The notes under the pieces: generated by a model | Databases searched by the model: none | Told to the model about the DNA's origin: nothing | What the model saw: only the letters and a program-made list of their open reading frames with translations | Program-made: the position numbers and the translations under genes | In this document: positions 1-11,640 of the stretch, in pieces | How the letters are laid out: each line of letters starts with the position of its first letter | Position numbering within the stretch: the stretch's first letter is position 1 | DNA from: Scylla paramamosain | Taxonomy: Eukaryota; Arthropoda; Malacostraca; Decapoda; Portunidae | Length of the DNA stretch: 64,000 nucleotides | Direction: 5' to 3' | Assembly (NCBI RefSeq): GCF_035594125.1 | Contig: NC_087156.1 | Location: forward strand, 20,895,497-20,959,496

Positions 1-292
1 AGTTATGCCTCACCATTTGAACAAGTTGCTTGCCACTCCATCATGGTTGCAATTGTGGCAAAATCCTGATCCAGTGTTTTATGAAATTATTCGTTCATAC
101 TTTTATTCATGTATTATGTTGATTATTAGTGGTGGACAAGATACATTAAGGAGGTGCTGTGGAAGCAGCTTTTTCATGGAGACTGCTTATACAAAAGTCT
201 TCATTTCTATACATATAAACAGTCACATTTTTTTTAATTATACATTTTCAATAAAGCATTAAAAAAATTAATACTTTTCTCATTTTTTGCAG

Positions 293-451
293 GAAATTAT
301 AATTAGAACGAGTCTGGAAACTCAACGTTTAGAACTAGTAAGTGAAATTAGTAATATGAAGCTTCACCAGGCAGCTTACGAAAGGGAAAACCTCGAACTC
401 CGAGACAAGATCCGGCACAGCGACCACCAGTCAGATAATGCAAAGATGCAT
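293..451 (+). CDS. Liprin-beta: liprin-beta exon 1 of 12 in window (coiled coil)
   Basis: Internal exon of 53 codons, phase 0 in and 0 out, between a TTTTTTGCAG acceptor and a GTAAGT donor. The peptide (ETQRLELVSEISNMKLHQ, then YERENLELRDKIR) is rich in E, R, K and L with heptad-like leucines and no proline, as expected for the end of the N-terminal coiled coil by which liprins self-associate and bind partners. The assignment to liprin-beta comes from the downstream SAM exons on the same strand; on its own this exon would only be called coiled coil. The start codon and the earlier coiled-coil exons lie before base 1, so the gene is 5'-incomplete here. Exon edges were placed by eye from splice consensus and phase. 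Confidence 0.8.
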
Positions 452-1015
452 GTAAGTCATCCTTATTTTAACCCGAGTAAACTGTTGTATGTATTTAATT
501 TTTTTTAGCTGACTGGGATTTTAATGGCTATGATAAGCCTTCTTTGCAAAAATGCCTTGCTAATTGTACTGTTTTTGTTTGTTCATTCCTGTTGTGTAAA
601 GAATGTTTCTTGTGTTATGGTATTAAGAAATAGTTTGGTTATGTCTCATTTATAATCTTAGTCTTGGTACTGTAATGAGAAATAACAAACTTTCAAGTTG
701 TGTATATTTAAAGTATTAACCATGGACATTAAATATTTGAGACATTGTACATTACCAACTTTCGTGTTTGCATGACACTCTTTGGAAACAGTGGGTGGTA
801 ACAACATTCCTAAGCAGCAGAGTGGTACACATCTACTCTGTACATACAACCTATTCCACCTTTTTATATTTTGCCAGTTCAGTAACTACTATAACTTTCA
901 TGTCCAGTCTTGCAGTATGTATTTGTTGCATAATAACTCACATGGCTTGGCCTTGCATTCTTACATCAGCCTTCCAAAATATAGATAGTTTTCAGTTACC
1001 TTGTTGGGTACATTG

Positions 1016-1218
<203 letters not shown>

Positions 1219-1668
1219 TACCCACATAACACTGCTTGTCTGTCATTTGCTTCACCACATTTTACTTTTTTGTTTTGTCACAAATAACTGTTCATTTTAT
1301 ATATATATTTTACATTTTCTTGATAATTTTTCATTCATGGATATATAGGGCCATTAGATAGGTACATTAACATACAGATATGCATGAAAGTGGGCTGTTT
1401 GTCCACCTATATAATCAAATTCATCTTTATATTACAAAACATTGTTTTGTATTAAGGAACTTCCTGACATACGTATGTATTACATTTCATAAAATGGGAA
1501 AGGAAATCTTAAATATACCGTATCATACCTCTTGTATAGACACATAACCAAAATAATTTCTAGTTTGCTTAACCCCCTTTGAGTGCTGTGAGCCTGTGAA
1601 AATGTGCATTGCCCTAGCTTAGAGCAAAGCATGACCCTTTCTGCTATCTTGTGTGTTGCCATGACCAG

Positions 1669-1791
1669 CCAGTAACGCCTGGTGCCAGTCTGGGGCGCTC
1701 CGGCAGTGGTCGGGGTGTGGTGCCGGCTGCTGCCTCCACCCCAGTACGCCCCTTCATTGTCACACCTGACTCACCACAGGCCGGTCACCAG
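1669..1791 (+). CDS. Liprin-beta: liprin-beta exon 2 (Ser/Pro/Gly linker)
   Basis: Predicted exon of 41 codons, phase 0 to 0, with acceptor ATGACCAG and donor CAG|GTAGTA. The frame upstream is closed by a TGA at 1633 and this is the only AG between them in the right phase, which fixes the start. It encodes a low-complexity segment with S, G, P and V (containing STPVRPFIVTPDSPQ), consistent with the disordered linker between coiled coil and SAM domains in liprins. The sequence is poorly conserved across the family, so the call depends on position, open frame, splice sites and locally GC-rich composition against AT-rich introns. It could be alternatively spliced because skipping it keeps the frame. 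Confidence 0.65.
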
Positions 1792-2473
1792 GTAGTACTT
1801 GATGTGAATATTCTTTTTTGTAAATATTAGAATGTGTGTCTTCTGCTCTACATCTATTATTAGATCCTTATTTTCATTAAATTTTCAGTAAATTTAAGGT
1901 TGCTGCACACGCATACAGTGATGGTAAGATATGTATAAGGGAATTAACCACCACTACCTCCACCCTTGTCAATGTTATCATTATGATTATCATTTTAAAA
2001 GATGGATTTAGCATTCACATCAGTAGGTCAGTAAGTAGTTGCATGGTCACTGATAAGTTTTCATTTAAATCTCTTCTCAGAATGACATTACACCTTGTCT
2101 TATTGTTCTGCTTACATTCTGTTGTTAATTTTAGTATCAGCACATGATAACTCACCATCACCACAGTGATCTGTTGTTTTGAAGTTGATTTTGTTGAAGT
2201 TGATTTTATGGATGTAGGATAACTGAGGGAGACAAGGTAGTGCTATTAGCAGTATGAAGAATAAGTAATTTGATAGACACCATTACCAACACCGTTATTT
2301 ATAGTTTATTGTCAGGATTTCCAGATTTAGGATTCAAGTTTTTGATATACGGTAACTGACTTTACTGAATTAAGCATTACTAATGACTATTTGGATAGTA
2401 AATATACAATTAAGGCATTTTACATTACACTTCAAAGGTTAATTTTGCATTATTTTTATTCTATTTTATTGTA

Positions 2474-2565
2474 TTTTTATTTATTTATTTATTTGTTTGT
2501 TTGTTTGTTTGTTTGTTTAACCTATTATTATTTATATTTATTTTTATTTTATTTATTTTTATTTA

Positions 2566-2632
<67 letters not shown>

Positions 2633-2635
2633 ATA

Positions 2636-2713
<78 letters not shown>

Positions 2714-2770
2714 TTATTTTATTTTATTTTTATTTTATTTTTTATTTTTTATTTTATTTTTTTATTTTTT
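2474..2770 (+). repeat. (TTTA)n-(TTTG)n-(TTA)n-(TTTTA)n compound microsatellite
   Basis: About 300 bp of T/A-rich units ending 45 bases before the exon 3 acceptor. The (TTA)n core at 2566-2713 has one interruption (ATAATAATTA) near 2630. No coding content. Confidence 0.97.
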
Positions 2771-2815
2771 GTGCATGTGTGTCCTAATCACCACTAACAC
2801 TAATTCTGTATCCAG

Positions 2816-2977
2816 CTTGCAGCCGCACTGACCAACTCCCCATCACCAAGCAGCATTTCCACCTTGTCCACCATCCCTGCCTCCTCCCCCAACAAGTCTC
2901 CTGCCCAGGCTCCCACCGCTTCCCCTGCCTCCTCTCCAGTGGCCTCACACGATGCACGAGAGTACCTGCCGCCAAGG
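2816..2977 (+). CDS. Liprin-beta: liprin-beta exon 3 (Ser/Ala/Pro-rich linker)
   Basis: Predicted exon of 54 codons, phase 0 to 0, with acceptor CTGTATCCAG and donor AGG|GTAAGC. It encodes a strongly Ser/Pro/Ala-biased linker (for example SSPNKSPAQAPTASPASSP) ending VASHDAREYLPPR, probably disordered and rich in possible proline-directed phosphosites (SP, TP). A second AG seven bases into the exon would break the phase, so the upstream acceptor was chosen. The exon sits only about 45 bases after a 300-bp (TTTA)n/(TTA)n tract. Codons are C-rich in third positions, unlike the flanking AT-rich intron, which supports real coding function. Confidence 0.72.
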
Positions 2978-3286
2978 GTAAGCTGAATAACAGGAAATTA
3001 TTGTAAATGGTTATTAGTTGGTAAAGATTTTGTAATGGTGTGCCTTTCTTGATATTTTTTCTGTTCATTTATCCATTTATTTATCAATTAATTTGTTTAT
3101 CTGTGCAGTATCTTTCTAAGCTTATTAGAGATTAAAGAACATGCTGCTCATATACCAATAATGTTTTTATGTTTTTGGTTTTGTAACATGAACACTACCT
3201 GTGATTTATAATTTAACAGGCAGTTTCAAAATGTATTATACTCAGAATAAATGTTGTATTTCATGTAATATTTTCTTTGCCCACAG

Positions 3287-3482
3287 ACACCACCTCCAAA
3301 TGCTAGAAGAAAAATTGACCAGTTTGGCACAGTGCCACGTCAGAGAGAAATGGGTGTTGGAGGAGAAAACAACCAGACTGCAGCAAACACAGCCAGAACT
3401 AAAGGCGTTATGTTCGGTAAAGGCTTCCACTTCATTCCATTCCGTGTGGCGGGAAAAAGGAGCACTTCAGCCCCCAACTTAG
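3287..3482 (+). CDS. Liprin-beta: liprin-beta exon 4 (basic segment with KRSTSAPNL)
   Basis: Exon of 196 bases, phase 0 in and 1 out, with acceptor TTTGCCCACAG and donor TTAG|GTGACG. It encodes a TPPPNARRKIDQFGTVPR start, then GVMFGKGFHFIPF and KRSTSAPNL. The FGKG-F and KR-S-SAPNL blocks are a recognised conserved stretch of vertebrate liprin-beta, where the next residues are AETE; here these are supplied by the following exon across a split GCG codon. RSTSAP (3458-3475) fits the RSxSxP class of 14-3-3 binding sites. A non-spliced reading of the frame stops shortly after the donor, so splicing is required. Confidence 0.88.
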
Positions 3483-4584
3483 GTGACGGTGGTGACCATG
3501 CATGAGTGCAACCCTGCATCCCTCCCCTTGCATCAAAACTTACTGAGAAAATGATGATATGTAATTTCATGGGTCAGGTAATTCACTGTTTTTGTAATTT
3601 GGGACAGCTTGGTAATTATGTCCTGTAGCTGGGTCGAAAGAATACTGTTATAGTATTCCTAGTGCCTCATAAGAGGTGACAAAAAGAGAATTAGAACCTC
3701 TTCTTTTGTATCTGTATTCCTATGATGAATGAAAATCATGTCTTGTCTAGGCTACCTTCCTTCATGGGGGATCTCAGTCTGGTATATAGATAGATAGAAG
3801 ATATACCTTTTAATCATACTGATCCAGAAACACCTGAGAATGCTGCACAATTGATTCTTGTAAAGTGTGATCAGTGATGATCAATCCCCACCCCCCCAAA
3901 GAGAGACATACGTAGAGGCCAAGATATGAAAGAATACTTGTGAGTGTGATTGTGAATGCAAGTGGTGCATTAAAGTGCCTTGTCCTTGCTGGCATTCACC
4001 CCCATCCCCATTGACAGAGATGCTAGTTTTAAAGATACATAGAGTTAGATAGATGTGCATTATTGAGACCATCTCCACACTTTACCTGTATGTCATGATT
4101 AATGTTATAGAGGTGGATGGAAATAATGAAATAATAATGAAATAAAAGACAGTTGATGGTTCCATTTAATATTTGTATTCTTGTACTGAGTGGAACATAA
4201 CTGGAATGAAAAACCAGAGAATGAGGAAATGCTGTTAATTTAATTGTGGAGGATATCATCATTTTCTCAAGGATACTGGGATTACAAAAATCCCTTGTAA
4301 TTACAAAAATATATACAACCTGCTTCATTATATGCAACATATGTTATACATCACAGTAAAATCTCACAAGTCTGATTAAAAGGTTCAAAGCTGTTTAGTT
4401 TCTAGAAAATATTTAGGCATACCTCTCCATTTGAGCTACATAGCTTGAAATCTAACCACACATAGTATAATTCGAAATGTAACAGCAAACGCATACAAGG
4501 AGCATCATACTCATACATAATGAATTACTTTTCTCAACCTGGTAATGAAGCTGTGCTCTATGAATCTTTTGTTAAGGTATTTGG

Positions 4585-4639
<55 letters not shown>

Positions 4640-6319
4640 AAGACAATGACTGTGCAAAAGATTAATGCATTGGTGCTATGTGAACAAGTGGTGCATCCAG
4701 AGGGCTACAGATTAAGTTTGATGTGGCTGGAAGATCACTTAGATGCTGTGCTGAGATATTTCCTTACCTGGTATGCTCTGAGCAACATTTCTTTTCTCCT
4801 AGTGGTTCTCCGTGGCATTGATTACCTTCACATACATGGTTTAGATGGCATCACAGTGTGCATAGCAGGATAAGTATCTACTTGTAACAGGTCTAATAAA
4901 TGAAACAGGAAGACAAACAAATATGCAGTGCATCACTGCTCTATACAACCTCTATCATGTAGGTGTGTCAGCTTGGAGATTTTACTGTATTGTACATGAA
5001 AAGGTTCTTTCTTTTACATAGTCATCCTTGCCTGTATGACCTGCTGACCTGTATTGCATGAGTCCTGAGCAGGTTCTTAGTAAAGTTAAGAGTAAATAAT
5101 TGTTATCTGTAAAGCATGAAATTATATGAAAAGCTTTATATTGTTGTATAACTATGTACATATGTAAAGCATTAAGCATCTTCTCTCCCAGGATTGCAGT
5201 CAGGCTGCTCCCACCAGTAGGACTGAACTTTTGCTTGCTTTTATGTTCTGCATTCTTTCATTCTTGCACAAAGTATTCTTTAGCTGTAAGATGTAGTGAG
5301 AGTTTATTATAGTGTTGAATGACCTTATTGTACTAAGTTGTCCATGAACTTTGATGGACACATTTTTTGCATATATCACCTTGCATCTGTTGCATGCACC
5401 TAATTTCAGTCCTTATTTTCATGACAGTATTGTTAAGTGCATCCTATTTTTTACAGCCTTGCATACAAATGTTACACATTTTTGTTAGCATGTTCATTAT
5501 TATGATTTCCTTTATAATTCTTGAATTTTGCTGAAGCTTAGCTTAAAGATAAACTGATTAACTTCTGTAGATTAATTTATTTTCATGAGTTTCATTCTAA
5601 TATAAACCAGCATCCTTCAAGTGAAGTTATTCTGAAATTTGAGAAAAAAAAATAATAGTAGTAGTGATAATAATGATTATCTTATTTTGTAAAAAGCCCA
5701 AAAGCTGAACTCATCCAAGTAAGTATTATGAACAACACTGACTGAATGTGATGCAAATTGGTCCTTTATTTGCAGCTCAAGCATTTTGTGCCTCCATGCA
5801 AAAGTTATCTCTTCTATGTAATGGTGAAGTAAAGTTGAGGGATAACAGCCTCTTACAATTATTTTGCATTTACTTAGTATTAAAAAGATTATCTGGCAGT
5901 AGATGTTGAAAATATAACATAGTCATCAATATCTCTGGATAGAGCACCAAATTCAGTGGAGAATATCATTGATGGATAGTGGGAGGAGAATGAGTGATAG
6001 AACAAAGTTTTGTGGAACACCACCATTGATAGGTCTAGGAAAAATAGCAAGCAGTTTACTGCAAGAACAATAGAACACCCAAAAAAAGGAAAGTGGAAAT
6101 AAGGCATAGAGTTATGCTAGTTTATTGTTTGAAATTGAAGACTTATGCTAGACTTTCATATGATTTTGATACAGCTAAATTGTGGAGGATGAATATATTC
6201 TTTATCATCTATGAAGACAATGGGATGTTTGAAAAGATCTATTCAACAAGTATTACCACCACCACCATCATCACTGCTAGCATTACCACTTGTTAATTGT
6301 GAGCGATTTTATCTTACAG
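3483..6319 (+). other. 2.8-kb liprin-beta intron 4
   Basis: AT-rich intron between exons 4 and 5. It contains a perfect (CA)24 tract at 4590-4637. I see no exon-like open frame with good splice sites, and the exon 4/exon 5 junction already gives the family-conserved peptide. Nothing else recognised. Confidence 0.8.
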
Positions 6320-6485
6320 CGGAGACTGAGATGCAGATGATTGAAGATTTGCCTGAGGGTGAGTACAAGCAGCATGATGGTCTCACCTCCCCTGAGTCCT
6401 CCTCCCCACGTGGCAACACTCTAGCAGGCCACCGTTCGCCGCCCACTCATCCCAAAGCAACGGGTATCAAGAAAATATTTACCAA
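6320..6485 (+). CDS. Liprin-beta: liprin-beta exon 5 (AETE segment and linker)
   Basis: Exon of 166 bases, phase 1 in and 2 out, with acceptor ATCTTACAG and donor ACCAA|GTAGGT. The first codon is completed from exon 4 to give SAPNL-AETEMQMIEDLPEGE, matching the conserved liprin-beta order. It continues through a Ser/Pro/His-rich linker to GIKKIFTK. The donor was chosen inside AAG so that joining to exon 6 gives IFTK-LRRSSSG, which parallels the KLRRTQSG motif in vertebrate liprin-beta. Reading on without splicing gives an immediate TAG. The upstream intron is 2.8 kb and the downstream intron, also 2.8 kb, carries a LINE copy. Confidence 0.87.
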
Positions 6486-7129
6486 GTAGGTATTTTTCCT
6501 CCAGTGTGTTGTGCAATTCACACTGTTGTTGCATTGAAGTTATTGTCATTATTATGCTGACAAGCACAGAGATAATGTTCTTAATTAAACTTAATCATAA
6601 GTGAATTGTCATGATTTATCTTGGCAAATGCAGATAATTAAAGATATCTTGCCACCTTTGTTTTATTCAGAGACATGTTGTATACCACCATTTAATCTTA
6701 CTTTTTCTTATGGCTTTTCATAGTTCTGGTTGTAAATTTTGTACATATAACTACAATCCTGCTGTTTGTATTGATCTTAATGACTCTTGACATCACAGAT
6801 GGGGTTTTCTATGTGCCTGATACATTTCTTGTGTCAGTAATGTATTTCAACACCAGTTTCTCTGGTTAATTACATTTTTCTAAGTTCTTAATATCCCAAC
6901 CTGTGACTGTCAAGTTAGGACAGCTACTATGCTTCATCTTAACTCTACAATTGCATATCTTGGTTTTATAATTCACAGACTCTTATTTAATCCACTTCCA
7001 TTTCACACTCAATCATAACTCTATGAACCTTATGATAATTACTCATAGTGAGGTCTCAAATGCTGGATCAAGGGATGCTGTGAACTTATCAGTAACCCAG
7101 CTGTGATCTCACAATACTCTTTGTCTCAC

Positions 7130-9152
7130 AACACAAGGGGGCAGTTACAGCCTGTCCTCTAAAGACAACTCTCTTCCTTCACACAAAGTTACGTGCACCT
7201 AATTACACACACACCCTTAACTTCTTACACCACCCTCAGAGTCCCAGTCTGGGAAGGGTACTAAAAATGTCCCCAGGTCAGACTGCTCCTCTGGTATTGA
7301 CCATAAGTGTCGTGACATTCCCCCTCAACTTTTTTTTCATTAACTTATGCAACATTCATAGCTTTAGAACTAATTTTTAGTCTGTAGAACACTTCTCTAC
7401 TAAACTTCATATTCTTTTCCTCACTGAAACAGTTATCTGAGGCAACTGACAGTAGCCCCTTTTCTTTTCCCTCCTACTTTATTCTCATTTTCAGCCTAAA
7501 GCCAGATGTTGCATCTATGTATGCAACAACTTAACTTGCTCTCATGCCCATGCTCTTAAATCTTCCAAATTTTCCACCATCTGGCTATGACTACAGAATC
7601 TCTCAAACTGTGCTGTATACCTACCACCTAACTCAACTATAAAAGATTCTATGACTACTTAACTTTCAAAGTGGAGCACATTCTAACTCTCTTCCCTTTT
7701 GCAGAGATCTCCATTCTTGGAGACTTCAATGTTCACCACCATCTTTGGCTTTCTTCTCCCTTCACTGATCATTGAGATGAATTGACCTTTAACTTTGCTA
7801 TTCTCTACAACCTAAAGCAACTGACACAGCACCCTACTCATATTCCTGACTCTCTTGGAGATACGCCCAACATAGGACCTTTTCCTAACCTTTAATCCTT
7901 CTGCTTATGCTGTTATCTTTTCCATTGGGCTCCTTCAGTCATATCTGTATCTTGTCCTATTGCTCCAGTCCCTCCTCAGGATCCCCAAAAATGGAAGTGC
8001 CTCTGGCATTTTGCTTCTGCTAATTGGGGAGACATGAGGAGGTATTATTCTGATTTTCCTTGGAATGACTACTGCTTCCATGTTAGAGACCCATCTCTGT
8101 GTGCTGAGCACATAACAGGTGATAATGTCTGGCATGGAGGCGTACATGCCTAATTTTTTCTTGACCTTCCAAACCTTGGGTTAACACAGCCTGTTCTCAT
8201 GCTATATGTAATAGAGAGGTGGCCCAAAAAAATGTACTTAAGCCTTCCATCACCTGAATTTCATGTGCTTTATATTTCTGCCTGGAATCATGCCAAGTCT
8301 ATTCTCAAACTAGCCAAAACTCCCTCATTAATACAAAATGTCAAAATCTTTCAAGATATAACTCACCTTATGATTTCTGGCACCTAGCTAAAAATATCTT
8401 CATTAACTTTGCTTCTGCATCTTTCCCTCCTTTATTTCAACCTGATGGCACCACTGCCATCTTATCTATTTCTAAAGCTGAACTCTTCGCTCAGACCTTT
8501 GCTAAAAACTGTACCTTGGATGATTCAGGGCTTGTTTCTCCCTCTCCTCCATCTTCTGACTACTTCTTGCTACTCATTAAGATCCTTTGCAGTGACGTTT
8601 TCCATGCCCTCACTGGCCTTAACCCTCAGAAGGCTTATGGACCTGATGGAGTCCCTCCTATTCTCTGAAACTGTACCTCCATGCTTGCACCTTGCCTTTT
8701 CCAACTCTGTCCATCAGCATCTACCTTTCCTTCTTGCTGGAAGTTTGTTTACATTCAGCCTTTTCCTAAAAAGGCTCTAATCCCTCAAACTAGCATCCTA
8801 TTGCTTTAGTTTCCTGCCTTCCCTCCTCCCTCAGCCTCGCTGCACAAGACTCTTCTTTCTCTCACCCCTGTTGTATTCACCACTCTAATGCAAGAGTTAA
8901 CCAGTATTCTCAATGTTTCATCCCTTTCTCTGGTTAACTCTGGAACTCCCTGGGTGCTTCTGTATTTCCTCCTTCCTATGACTTGAACTCTTTCAAGAGG
9001 GAAGTTTCAAGACACTTATCTTCCATCATCTGACTTCTCTATTTGGCTGTCTTTTGGGAACTGGCAATTAAGTGGGCCTTTTTTTTTCTTCGTAATTTTG
9101 CTTGCCCTTGGCCAGTGACCCTATTGCATTTAAAAAATGAATAAATAAATAA
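7130..9152 (+). mobile_element. Degenerate, internally deleted LINE (Jockey-like) in liprin intron 5
   Basis: Fragments of a non-LTR retrotransposon in sense orientation, readable only across frameshifts and stops. In order: a Pro/Ser-rich lead with SGIDHKCRDIP-like phrase near 7290, an AP-endonuclease part with ILGDFNVHHHLW (7714-7750) and HPTHIPDSLGDTPN (7830-7872), a connector, and the N-terminal part of reverse transcriptase (KAYGPDGVPP-like at 8630-8660). At about 8815 the text jumps directly to the 3' end of the ORF (near 8840-9020), so roughly 1 kb of the RT core is missing. It ends with TTGCCCTTGGCCAGTGACCC and an A-rich (AAAT)n tail near 9152. Boundaries are approximate. Clade is inferred from remembered motifs. 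Confidence 0.82.
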
Positions 9153-9275
9153 GTAAATATTCTTGAGCTTCCACATATCTCACCATAGAGTTAACATACA
9201 TATAGTTGCTTTACAGCTCTCTCAACACAGTCTTCTGTTCATGAGTAGTTATAATGATGGTTTGTTTGCGAGCAG

Positions 9276-9401
9276 GCTACGTCGCAGCAGTTCTGGCCAC
9301 TTGGATGGGGAGCTTGGGGACGGAGACTTCCGACGAGGAGGAATGAGAGCCACTGCCTCAGCCCGTCTAGGATGGACGTCACCCTCTCTCAGTTTTAAAG
9401 A
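9276..9401 (+). CDS. Liprin-beta: liprin-beta exon 6 (LRRSSSG / FRRGG-RATA segment)
   Basis: Exon of 126 bases, phase 2 in and 2 out, with acceptor GTTTGCGAGCAG and donor AAAGA|GTAGGG. It encodes LRRSSSGHLDGELGDGDF then RRGGMRATASARLGW, which matches the conserved block just before the first SAM domain of liprin-beta (LRR-QSG, then FRRGG-RATAGPRL in vertebrates). RRSSSG is also a basophilic-kinase-like site; that is inference only. The split GA|G codon joins exactly to exon 7. The exon lies about 125 bases after the end of a retrotransposon in the preceding intron and has kept a good acceptor. Confidence 0.88.
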
Positions 9402-9738
9402 GTAGGGATCCACCAGCCTCAAAACTATTATCTTTAATATTCCTAATAGAATGAGCACTTGTATTTATGTAGGAAAGTGAGACAATAATTTCCCTAAATT
9501 TTCACTTTCCTCCCTCCAGGAGAGGAATCAGGTGTTAGGGTAGATCACCACTCATGGCAGCTAATAAATTTGTAAGAGTATTATACATTCTTGTGATTTA
9601 AGTGCATTTTTCTTTGTTTTCTTCTTGGATCTTAACTTCTGTGTACTGTCATATATTTGAAGAAAATATCCTGGAATTGGTGGCTAAATACATATTTTAA
9701 TACTAGCACATGAAGAACATAACTATGGTTATCTTCAG

Positions 9739-10159
9739 GCCCGGTGTATCATTTGACAAGTGGAGTGTAGAGACTCTGGAGAACTGGTTGGGAGCACTTG
9801 GACTCAGTCAGTATTGTACAGCCCTTCGCTCCTGGACACACTCAGGCCACCACCTCTCCAAAGCTACTCCCCAAAACCTGGAGAGAGAACTCGGCATCCG
9901 TCATCCACTCCACAGAAAAAAATTACAACTGGCAATATCTGCCAGACTATCTGGAGACCAACTCAACACTCCACTGCACCGCCTGGATCACTCTTGGGTG
10001 TTGCGTTGGCTAGATGATGTGGGTTTGCCACAGTACAAGGATGCCTTCAGTGAAGCTCGCATTGATGGCAGGGTGCTCAACTGTCTGACTTATGATGATT
10101 TGTCTTTCCTACGTTTATCAAACCTTTTGCATGTCACCTCGCTCAAAAGAGGTATCCAG
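9739..10159 (+). CDS. Liprin-beta: liprin-beta exon 7 (SAM1 and most of SAM2)
   Basis: Large exon of 421 bases, phase 2 in and 0 out, with acceptor GGTTATCTTCAG and donor CAG|GTAAGT. It encodes SAM domain 1 (FDKWSVETLENWLGALGLSQ to LHRKKLQLAISA, about residues 316-379 of the window model) and most of SAM2 (LDHSWVLRWLDDVGLPQYKD to SLKRGIQ, from about residue 393). The ELGI-HPLHRKKLQLA and WVTRWLDDIGLPQYK-type blocks are diagnostic for liprins. In liprins the three SAM domains form a compact module used for liprin-alpha/liprin-beta pairing and other partners at presynaptic and adhesion sites. The clean frame and intact motifs indicate a functional gene. Confidence 0.95.
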
Positions 10160-10642
10160 GTAAGTGTGTTATGTGGAATGGATGCTAAAATGAGTGTAAC
10201 TGATTTTATAACCTCGCTGGTAATGGCATTCATTAATTTTAGTGTGTGTTGGAATACATGTATACATGTAGTGAAATCCATTTTTAGGCCCACAGGCATG
10301 ACCAAAGTTGCCATTGAACCAATGAAATACAAAGAATACATGAACTAATGAACATTACTAAGTCCAAATTTGAGATAGTGGTTTACATTATAGTTGTAGG
10401 TAGTAGCATTATATTGAGCTGCCACTTTCTAGCCAGCATTAATGGCTAATTAACTTCAAAATCCTTGTAATTAATAAAGCTTCCTGATGTCACTTATTCC
10501 ATCAGTTCCTGGATTTCCTTGAAGTAGTCAACTGCAACAACATGTTTTCATTCATTGACTTGCCTCAGTCATTGCAAGAAAGGTTAAGACAAATAGTATT
10601 GAGACAGAATTTGCAAGTAAGCATAACTTATCCACAATCTAG

Positions 10643-10814
10643 GTACTGCGTGAGCACAACTTCGATCCATCAGTGCTGAAGCGGCGTTCAGTGCCAGATG
10701 AAGACCCAAGTACAAGAACAGCAGCACAAGTGTCACTGTGGACAAATCATCGTGTCATGGAGTGGCTGAGAACTGTTGACCTTTCAGAATATGCTCCAAA
10801 TCTTAGAGGGTCAG
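10643..10814 (+). CDS. Liprin-beta: liprin-beta exon 8 (end of SAM2, start of SAM3)
   Basis: Exon of 172 bases, phase 0 in and 1 out, with acceptor CACAATCTAG and donor TCAG|GTATGA. It encodes VLREHNFDPSVLKRR, the tail of SAM2, a short acidic linker, then WTNHRVMEWLRTVDLSEYAP and NLRGSG, the start of SAM3. WTNHRVMEWLR-VDL-EYAPNLRGSG is nearly invariant in liprin-beta proteins of animals. The terminal glycine codon is split and completed by exon 9 to give GSGVHG, as in homologues. Skipping this exon would destroy both SAM2 and SAM3, so it should be constitutive. Confidence 0.95.
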
Positions 10815-11431
10815 GTATGACCAATGAATATTTAGAAATTATAGGACAAAAATATGTGGTCAACCTTTCCACTTCATGGTAGCTCTATTCCATTTACATC
10901 TGATACCTATAGCATGTAGAACCTGAAAAGACTTTCAAGATGCAATGTGAGCAAGAAAGAATTACAGAGGGACTTACTTATGTGACAATGAAGACATCTA
11001 TGAGAAAGAAATTTCAATGAATTAGGTATCATTGTAGCACAATGTTGTAGGATTGATATTTGAAACAAACATACCTTAGAAACTAAAAGGTAAAAGAATA
11101 ATTAATTCCATTCCCACTTTCATCTTGTTCTCTCTGGAATTAGGGAAGTTAATTTTATACTGATCTACTGAAGTTGGCCAAGTCCTCATTGATATATATA
11201 TGTGTATTACCATATTTGTTGTGCAATCATTCACTGTATTGATAGGGTTTCAAGGAACATAACCCATTTATATAAAGTAGATTCCCTGTATAGAAAGACT
11301 CATTGTTCTAGATTTGTGATATGACTTAATTCATATATTTATTTTTATATTTCAGTTTTTATTTTTTAAGACTTCATCCTTTCTATTATTTTGTTACTGT
11401 CATGTAAGTACAACCCTATGCTTTCTTCCAG

Positions 11432-11640
11432 GTGTTCATGGAGCTCTGATGGTGTATGAGGTGCGCTTCACCTCTGAACTCCTTGCATCTCTTCTCTCCA
11501 TTCCAAGTGGCAAAACACTCTTAAGGAGACACTTAAACACCCACTTCAAGGAATTGGTGGGCCGTTCTGTAGTACAAGAGAAGCGTGAATTAGAGGCTGC
11601 TTCTGGTTATACTCCTCTCACGTCTTCAGCTAAAGTCAAG
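11432..11640 (+). CDS. Liprin-beta: liprin-beta exon 9 (SAM3)
   Basis: Exon of 209 bases, phase 1 in and 0 out, with acceptor CTTTCTTCCAG and donor AAG|GTAATT. It encodes GVHGALMVYEVRF, then SIPSGKTLLRRHLNTHFKEL, the C-terminal half of SAM3, then EKRELEAASGYTPLTSSAKVK. The KTLLRRHL-T-F and YTPLT-TAKVK blocks match liprin-beta closely. Helix 5 of SAM3 is intact with no indels. Reading past the donor adds only a few residues before TGA, so splicing to exon 10 (PKK) restores the AKVKPKK-like continuity seen in homologues, here AKVK-MPKK. Confidence 0.94.

Noticed and set aside
4520..4873. 117-codon frame in liprin intron 4
   Set aside because: Built around (CA)24, no conserved motif, and exons 4 and 5 already join with the family-conserved peptide.
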